A DNA stretch of 64,000 bases from Mermis nigrescens (taxonomy: Eukaryota > Nematoda > Enoplea > Mermithida > Mermithidae): assembly GCA_036768485.1 (NCBI GenBank), contig JAVLUZ010000745.1, forward strand, positions 1-64,000, in the 5' to 3' direction. Positions 57,288-64,000 of the stretch are shown one piece after another. Both the position numbers and the translations under genes were made by a program. The stretch's first letter is position 1, and each line of letters opens with the position of its first letter. The notes below the pieces were generated by a model that worked only from the letters and a program-made list of their open reading frames with translations, was not told the origin of the DNA and did no database searches.

Positions 57288-57371
57288 TGAGAAAACAATT
57301 TCAGAGCGGAAATCCAGAAGTTGAAAAGAATTGAAGATTTCAGAGAATGATTTTTTCTTGCCTGTTCCCTC

Positions 57372-57379
57372 CTTTTATA
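57372..57379 (-). promoter_or_regulatory. TATA box of Polinton POLB
   Basis: TATAAAAG on the minus strand, about 85 bp upstream of ATG 57287. It lies between the terminal repeat and the gene. Confidence 0.6.
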
Positions 57380-57429
57380 CGTTCTGAGGGACCGGAAATT
57401 GTTGGACTTTGGACTTTGTCACGCGCTCA

Positions 57430-57800
57430 TGACTCATCATCTGCGCTCAAGTTCGGCACTTAAAATAGAACGCTCGGTGTTCGGATGGCCCGAAATTTGG
57501 CGGTTCACACTATGCTTAAAATAGACCGTCCGAAATTTGGCGGTTCATGCTACGCTTAAAATAGAACGTCCTAAACTTGGCGGTTAACGCTATGCTTTAA
57601 ATAGTCCGAAATTTGGCGGTTCATGCTATGCTTAAAATAGAACGTCCAAAATTTGGCGCTTCATGCCTATACTTTCGTGCTTTATTGTGCAGTATGGCCC
57701 CATTGTAGGCACTTTTGCACCTACAATTTCAGAGTCTCTATGCTTAAGCATGTGCTATATGCTTAAGCACAGAGACTCCAGAAGGGCCGGGATTACTACT
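57430..57800 (-). repeat. Right terminal inverted repeat of the Polinton, with minisatellite
   Basis: Inverse of the left end, again with tandem units (GTCCGAAATTTGGCGGTTCA-like) and the TGCTTAAGCA palindrome. It lies directly upstream of the polymerase gene and may hold part of its promoter region. Confidence 0.85.
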
Positions 57801-58057
57801 AACCAAAATATCCCCTCACCCAAGAAACCAAAATAGCCTCCCCAGAATTCAATTTTTTAAAATTTTTATGTTTTTTTTCGCAATTTTTTAATGTCAATAG
57901 ATAGTGCTTAATGAGAAACGTTGAAAAATGGTGTTTTTTGCCATATCACCATTTTACGGCCATTTCTTTACCTTTGAAAAATCTTGCACCCCAGAATTTT
58001 GGTGCTGCTCACTTATGGATATATGATGGGATGAAGTCTTAAATAAAAGAAGGGAAC

Positions 58058-58711
58058 TAGCAAAGAAAAATGCTCTAATGGAACAAAAAAGGTGAATATA
58101 GTTGAATTTCTTCATTGTTAAGGATGTAAAAGGAGGGGTTGAGGGAGAATTTCCCTATATGCACAGAAGCCATAGGAATGTGCTAAACAATTAGACTTCC
58201 CCTAAACAATGAAAAAATCGAAGTATATTCTGCGGCCTATGCGTGTTTCTCAAGATTTTATGTAGTGATTTTGATTATGATGGCGAGCATTTTGATTACC
58301 TACTTTATTTTGGAAAATTTAAAGAAATTTTTTTTGGTTTTCAATGCAAACTATTAGGCTGGATATGTAGGTGTAAAGTTTACACTATTATCTTTTACAC
58401 CAGAGCATTGTGGAAGGTCAAGATTTCATTAAATAAATAATACATTGATTATTTAATAGCTATGAAAGTGTCTTAATGCTCTTTTGTGAAACACTTAAAA
58501 ACGTTTTGTGACTACACCCTCATTTTTCACAGGCCGCAGAATATACTTCGATTTTTGCATTGTTTAGGGGCAGTCTAACTGTTTAGCACATTCCTATGGC
58601 TTCTGTGCATATAGGGAAATTTTCCCTAGTCCCCTCCTGTTACACCCTTAACAATGAAGAAATTCAAGTATATTCACCTTTTTTGTTCCATCGGAGCATT
58701 TTTCTTTGCTA
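58058..58711. mobile_element. Long-inverted-repeat element
   Basis: Arms of about 180 bp (TAGCAAAGAAAAATGCTC... through TTAGACTTCCCCTAAACAAT) face each other around a roughly 280-bp centre with a GTGTAAAGTTTACACT motif. No coding capacity. Diverged relatives lie at 20100-20310 and 22737-23320. Confidence 0.75.
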
Positions 58712-61028
58712 AAGAACCTATTCGCCTATCACATTTTTATTTATCAGAAGAAATGTGCAAGCTTTTAAGCGGCATCAGTCAGCTTCATTAACATGTAGTA
58801 CATATATTGCTATGAACGCCATGAAGGAGGCGACTAAACTAAGGTTTATAGTTACTATAAAGAAAGCACCTACGGTGGTTATATGATATACATACTCATA
58901 TTCTGTTGCCATCACACACATCAATTGCTTGGCTTGTTATCACTTGTAGAACGCTGGAACAGAAGAACTAAATTAAGAACTAAGTGCAACTAAAGTGGAT
59001 TGAGTTCTTTTCTGAAGTAAATTTCTAAAAAATAACTAGGACTTTGAAGTTGCCAAATATAAATCATGATGGGTTCATGATGATAACTTTTTGCAGCTGC
59101 TCGGGGTAAAGTATTTTTAAAGTTCCATTGATTATACAATAAAGAATATCCCTACCTAGTTCATATGGTTGTAATTCAGATTAACTATTCTTATTTGCAT
59201 CCTTAAGATTTTAAACACTGTAAAAAATAATGTCGTACCAAAACAAAGAATTAGTGTGTAACTGGCTGCCACTAGAACTTAGTGATGCTGCCAAAGGAAA
59301 ATTTAGCTTTGATTGAATATGAAAATCAAATTCTCACATCATGAGTCACCACACCACTGAAATTTAGCCTTGATCAAACATGAACATTTTTGTTCTGTTG
59401 GTCGCTTCTAGTATACATACCGACCTACACACTAAAATTTAGTTTTGATTGAGCATGAAAATTTTTCCCTTGTTGATGACTGAAAATATGCTAAAAATAG
59501 CTCTGTGAGAGACACATGCACATATAATGCAGGCAAGATACATTTATTGATTTCAAGAGGAACATGATACGACGTAAAACCTTGAAAACATAATATGACA
59601 CAGACTATCAGGCTTACTAAAGATAAAATGTATGGATAAAAATGAATAACAAAACAGTTAACTGGCAAGAACAACTTCACAATAGTCATGAGAGATAGGC
59701 AAAATAAGCTATTAAGCACAAACATGGATTAGGAGGGAACAGGGGGCGCCCTTTTTATAAAAATTGTTGAAGACAATAGAGAAAAATGTTTTTTAATGAT
59801 TTTAGCAATTTTTTATCACAAGTTTTCAAATTTTTTTGGCTGTTAGCGTCAGATAGTACTTATTAATGACATTCACTGGCTCTCTCTCCTCTGCAGAATG
59901 TTTATTTTTTACATCAGAAGAGAATTTTATTTACAGACCAAGGAATTTTTAGTTCATGCAATGATTTCTCGAATATTTTTTGGCGCTTTACACCTATATT
60001 CACACTAGCATTGCGCATTTTTCATTGAAAACTTTGACAAATTTCTAGTTTCTTTCGAATTCATCACAAAAATTCTGTCCATCAAAAAACGACAAATAAT
60101 TGATACTTTAAGCAAAATAGACATATTTTTCGAACAATTTTTGACACTAGTTGGATAATTTGGGGTTCTTTTTCTCACCCACATACAAACGTTGTCACAA
60201 AATTGTCACTGCCGTTTCAGCAATTATTTTACATATGCAATGCACATAAGTCCTTTTAAAATGCAATAAACTTAACTCCAAAATTTGTGCTGCCCACATA
60301 TAAAAAAGAACAAGAATTTGAAACTTTAAAAGATATCACAGATACATCATCTTCCTACACAATTCATTAAGCGAAACAACTAAGCAACACAAGGGTCAGT
60401 AGTAGTAGTATACCCTGGGTCCCTAGACTGATATCTTATAGCATGTGTAGTGTTATAAGATAGGCAGATCTGCTCACTGGCCCAAAATCGAGGTGGCGCC
60501 AAGGAGCAAATGGGCTGGGGACCTACCTGGACCTACCCGTAAGCCTAAGGAGTGCCTGGGGACAACTAGTAAAGGCTAGGGGTCCTGGAGGGTCCTGAAA
60601 AGGAGGTTCCTCCGCATTTTATAGATTTTTTTACAGTAACAGCTGGTTCCGAAACAACTTGTTCCGAAACAAAGGCAATATAAATTGCCCAGTCCTTATA
60701 TAAGGGGAAGAGAGTATTGTTGTATTTTGTGGGGGGACTAGTGTAAAGTGTAAGGCTAGTGTAAGGAAAGCCGAGGGTAGGCCCCGGAGGTAGGTGGTCC
60801 CTGATTTTATCCATTACAGGAAAATTTTTTTCTAAGACTCAAAGCTAAACTAGTGTAAAGTGTAAAGTAGTGTAAAGCAAGCTTAGGAAAAAAGTTTTGT
60901 CCTAATTTTTAACCAATTTTAGAATGATTTTATTATTCAGCATGAACAATTTTGAAATGCATCAGCTTCAAGAGCTTCATTTTTTTAGTTATAGTTGGCT
61001 CTAAAACAACTCATTACAAAACAACATT
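58712..61028. other. Non-coding stretch between elements
   Basis: Includes the TTTAGCTTTGATTGA repeat and AGTGTAAAGTGTAAAG words at 60735-60880. No gene or RNA recognised. Confidence 0.4.
59260..59470. repeat. Three diverged copies of a TTTAGCTTTGATTGA unit
   Basis: AAATTTAGCTTTGATTGAAT, AAATTTAGCCTTGATCAAAC and AAATTTAGTTTTGATTGAGC recur at roughly 70-85 bp spacing. No gene. Confidence 0.5.
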
Positions 61029-61030
61029 GT

Positions 61031-61084
<54 letters not shown>
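61029..61084. repeat. GT/AC microsatellite
   Basis: About 28 uninterrupted GT units. It lies beside the left end of the second Polinton remnant. Confidence 0.97.
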
Positions 61085-61086
<2 letters not shown>

Positions 61087-61199
61087 TGGGGGGTAGCAGT
61101 CCCTGTGGGAGTCCACAAGCGCCACTGAGGTACACAAGCGCTACCAAGGTCCACAAGCGCCACCTCCACAAGCGCTACTGTGCTCACTATAGCCATTAT

Positions 61200-61850
61200 A
61201 CTTAGTTTACAAAAGTAGTCAGCTATTTTGTCATCAGCTCATAGCAATTATTATCTATGCACAGATTAATTATTTTGATGGCCTTTGGCCCTTCATAAAA
61301 GAAAATATTGTCCGAGTATACTTTAATTTGGTAATCAGGTACCAGAACGTTTTGAATTTTTTCTAACAGCTTTAATACCATATTTTTCTTTATCAGTGTT
61401 AACATCAGCTTTGTGCATTAAGTCTGAAGCTAGCCATTTTTGAAGAGTACATCGGCTTTTATCTCCTTTCCTAATAGACTCCCATTTAGGGCTATTGTCC
61501 AGCTTTGCTATTCCTGTAACAACAGCTCAAGGTAGTGATAAATTGTCATTTGATGCAATTTCAATGTACACTCCTCTACCCAATTCTGTGCTTTTATCTA
61601 CTACGACTAATTCGAAGATCATATCTTCATTGAAGCTTAACTCCTTATTGGACTGTTCTATATTTTCAATAATACTAAAAACTTTGTCAGCATTCAAATA
61701 CTGATGCTGAGTAAATGGAACTAATACAGGGGAGTCAAGGCATGAATGTTTGATTTCTAGACCTATTAGACTGTTTGTGGGGTAATGCTTATAGCATCTT
61801 TTGAATAGCTTGCTCAAACATCTAAACTATATCAGGACAGTCATCAAGGT
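61200..61850 (-). pseudogene. Second Polinton: polymerase B N-terminal remnant
   Basis: Reads LIGLEIKHSCLDSPVLVPFT, NADKVFSIIENIEQSNKELS and ASNDNLSLP, then, past a break, GLKAIQ-type sequence with VPDYQIKVYSDNIFFYEGPK and a CIDNNCYELMT end. This is the same N-terminal domain as in the first Polinton but very different in sequence, so a different Polinton lineage. No exonuclease or polymerase part follows. Confidence 0.8.
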
Positions 61851-62074
61851 TTTGAAACTTTAGCCGGAACGTCCTTGCAATTGACTTAAATCTACAAATA
61901 GAAAAAAAATGAGTGTTTGCCTAATTCAAAATACTGATCCATTTTTTTGAGAACAAAATTACATACAACATAATTATTATTTATAGACAATGTTATTGCG
62001 TCTTGGAGGAACAGGATAAGGTCATTAAGAATATTGTTAATAAATAGATAGACTGTTATAAAATGAAATAAAAA

Positions 62075-62640
62075 ATGGAAAAAGTGTTAAAGCAAATATA
62101 TTATGCCCCTGAAACAGGTATAGTAGCGTGGAATAGCTATATGAGTGGGCTAAAAAAAGTAAAGCTAAAAATAGACCGGTCCTAGGTGAAAGGATGGTTG
62201 GAAAAGCAGCCCACTTACACATTACACAAACCCACCCTCAAGCGTTTTTCTCGAAATAAAGTGTTAGTAAGTAGCATTGATGAGCAATGGCAAGCTGATA
62301 TTGTATATTTGCAGTCTTTAAGCAAGTTTAACTATAATTTCAAGTATCTCTTGGATTGCATAGACATTTTTTCAAAATACGCATGGTCTCTTCCTCTAAA
62401 ATCCAAAAGTTCAAAAGATGTTCTGGCCGCTTTTTGAAGCACTTTAAATTCATCTAATCAAAAACCGTACAAGCTGCAAACAGACGCAGGAACACAAATT
62501 TACAAACAAGGAGTTCCAGAAATTTATAAAATCTGAATCTATCAATTTTTTTTACAACCAGAAGCAAAACAAAAGCTAAGCGTAGTTGAACGTTTTAATC
62601 ACACGCTTAGGCGTCTTGTATCAATTCATGGTTCGACAGA
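62075..62640 (+). pseudogene. Second Polinton: integrase remnant
   Basis: Starts MEKVLKQIYYAPETGIVAWN. After a stop it continues KQPTYTLHKPTLKRFSRNKV, IDEQWQADIVYLQSLS, LDCIDIFSKYAWSLPLKSKS, TDAGTQIY and SVVERFNHTLRRLV. All three catalytic acids (D, D, E) are still visible, unlike in the first Polinton. It has frameshifts and is cut off where a tandem array begins. No chromodomain. Confidence 0.85.
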
Positions 62641-62990
62641 ACTTCGAAGAACTTCTATAGAAGTTCGATAAAGAACTTCTAAAGAAGTTCTATAGAAGTT
62701 TGATAAAGAACTTTAAAGGAGTTCTATAGAAGTTCTATGGAAGACTGTCGAACTTCAAAGAAGTTCTATAGAAGTTTGATAAAGAACTTTGAAGAAGTTC
62801 TGTAGAAGTTCGACAAAGTTCTGTAGAAGTTTGATGAAGAACTTCAAAGAAGTTCTATAGAAGTTCAATAAATAACTTTGATCGAAGTTCTATAGAAGAC
62901 TGTCAAACTTTTGATAACACGCTAATTGAAGTTTGGTAAATTTTTAATAGAACTTTGATAGAATGCACGTCAAAGTTTGTCTAACTTCAA
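62630..62990. repeat. Array of imperfect palindromes GAACTTCTATAGAAGTTC
   Basis: About ten to twelve degenerate units of 25-35 bp, each with GAAGTTCTATAGAAGTT and a GATAAAGAACTT linker. Each unit can fold back on itself. It begins at the broken end of the integrase. Confidence 0.75.
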
Positions 62991-63189
62991 GACAAAGTGC
63001 TGCAAATCTTTAATAGAACTTTGATGTTGTGCAAATTGGAGTTCGGCCTAAAATTTGGAACCAAACAAAGTTTTTATATTGTGTCTTTGACTGTGAAATC
63101 AATCATGACGCCAGCGTTTTCCAATGTTGCTTTAGCAACAACAGCTGTAGAAGCAACTATCTCTCAAATCAATAATTAACTTCTTGCAG

Positions 63190-64000
63190 TTATAAGAATA
63201 GTTTTTATATGATCTCTCAATTAAAAATAAATCACTTTTTCTAAACCCCCTGTTGCACAGAATATCAGACAACAAAGTGAAATTATTTTGAATGTCTGGG
63301 TTATTTTCTTCCAAAAGCTTTGAAGAATTTTTGGATTCCAGTATCATTTAAGTGGTACTCAGCAAAATTCTTATGTAATTTTTCCGTTTCAGTGCATTCT
63401 TCTTCAAGACCTACAATCTCATTTAAGGGGTAAAATTTAAGATTTTTGATATCAATGTTTTCGATGTTATTCTGACATGGAAATCTGGACAAAACATCTA
63501 CATTTTTATTTTGTGAACCTTTTTGAGGCTAGACATCTAATTTGTATGCGGAAAGGGCATGACCCCAATGTGCTATTCTCCTTGATGGATTTTCTTTTGA
63601 TAAAACTGATTTCACGGCTGTGTGATCTGTATGTTTGATTACCTTTTGCTGAAACAGATATGAGCAAAAATACTTAACAAAAAAGAATACTGATTAGGTC
63701 TCTAATTCAGTAATTGCATAATTAATTTCAGCCGGTTTAAGACTTTTGCTCGCAAATGCGACAGGAGGTTCCTTACTATCTGAACCTATTTGGCTCAGAA
63801 CTGCTCCGATAAGATATGTTGGTTTGTAAAATGAACGCTTTAGTAAAATTGGGGTGCTGCAAGATGGGAGCAGATGCTATGAGTGATTCAAGTTCATCAA
63901 ACGCCTGTTGCTACTCGGGACCCCAAATGAATTGTGCATTCTTTTTCAAGACTTGCATAAGCAGAAACAAAATTTGTGAACAATTTTTAATGAAACGTCA
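63190..64000 (-). pseudogene. Ty3/Gypsy polyprotein fragment (RT end and RNase H), runs off the window
   Basis: From the right edge it reads QQAFDELESLIASAPILQHP, NFTKAFILQTN, PPVAFASKSLKPAEINYAI-type sequence, KVIKHTDHTAVKSVLSKENP and SRRIAHWGHALSAYKL, then the protein linker SRFPCQNNIENIDIKNLKF and the region before the integrase (NSSKLLEENNPDIQNNFTLL). Several frameshifts and stops. No LTR is in the window. Confidence 0.85.

Larger units (their letters stand above)
38161..57800 (-). mobile_element. Polinton/Maverick element, complete ends, decayed genes
   Basis: Starts AGTAGTAATCCCGG and ends with the exact inverse. Both sides have the 6-bp duplication AACCAA (38155-38160, 57801-57806), the signature of Polintons. 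It is 19,640 bp, including a 5442-bp hAT insertion and two family A MITEs. Genes read on the minus strand from right to left: POLB, small ORFs, INT, ATPase, small virion-type proteins, MCP, protease, minor capsid protein, TBP-like. The insertion site is inside a family A MITE. Every large gene has a frameshift, a stop or an insertion. Confidence 0.97.
38119..58017 (-). mobile_element. Family A MITE split by the Polinton
   Basis: The left stub 38119-38160 starts CACACCTGGG and the right part 57807-58017 ends GCTCACTTATG. An 8-bp duplication GATATATG lies at 38111-38118 and 58018-58025, 19.9 kb apart. Removing the Polinton and one AACCAA restores an ordinary MITE of about 250 bp, which proves both boundaries. 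Confidence 0.95.

Overview
This is animal nuclear DNA, AT-rich and packed with transposons. The host gene has introns, a gene inside one element has canonical GT-AG introns, and the elements are typical invertebrate ones: Polinton/Maverick, ZBED-type hAT, PIF/Harbinger, Ty3/Gypsy and tRNA-derived SINE. An arthropod or other invertebrate is my best guess, but nothing here fixes the species.

The one host gene I can support is a uridine phosphorylase on the + strand, in four exons between 11284 and 29118, about 305 codons with no internal stop inside the exons. Its introns carry a complete 3.27-kb PIF/Harbinger element with a TTA target duplication (13814-17080), a hAT MITE nested inside that element (14959-15568), and many further non-autonomous elements.

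1-11 kb and 29-38 kb are intergenic and built from non-autonomous elements. These include an element whose inverted ends are 17-bp tandem repeats (4248-5936), a 1.7-kb hAT-like element (8405-10143), tandem duplications with tRNA-like segments (35.3-36.4 kb), and about twenty copies of one hAT-like MITE, here called family A. Many family A copies have clean 8-bp target duplications, and two sit inside other copies of the same family.

38161-57800 is a 19.6-kb Polinton/Maverick with matching inverted ends starting AGTAGTAATCC and a 6-bp duplication AACCAA. It landed inside a family A MITE whose halves are at 38119-38160 and 57807-58017. On the minus strand, from right to left, it carries a truncated protein-primed DNA polymerase B, small cysteine-rich or membrane ORFs, a chromodomain integrase, a packaging ATPase, small conserved virion-type proteins, the major capsid protein, an adenain-like protease, the minor capsid (penton) protein and, last, a diverged TATA-box-binding protein (TBP) homologue. 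The TBP gene is cut in two by a 5.4-kb multi-exon ZBED/hAT transposon (41290-46731), which has a SINE in one of its introns. Several Polinton genes have a TATA box 27-85 bp upstream of their start codons. A mobile element that brings both its own TBP-like factor and TATA promoters is the most interesting thing in the window. The copy is dead: it has frameshifts, stops, two catalytic-site substitutions and insertions.

58-64 kb holds a long-inverted-repeat element, a GT microsatellite, remnants of a second, different Polinton (polymerase N-terminal part and integrase), a palindromic tandem array, and part of a Ty3/Gypsy polyprotein that runs off the right edge. Family letters A, B and C are labels used only in this annotation.
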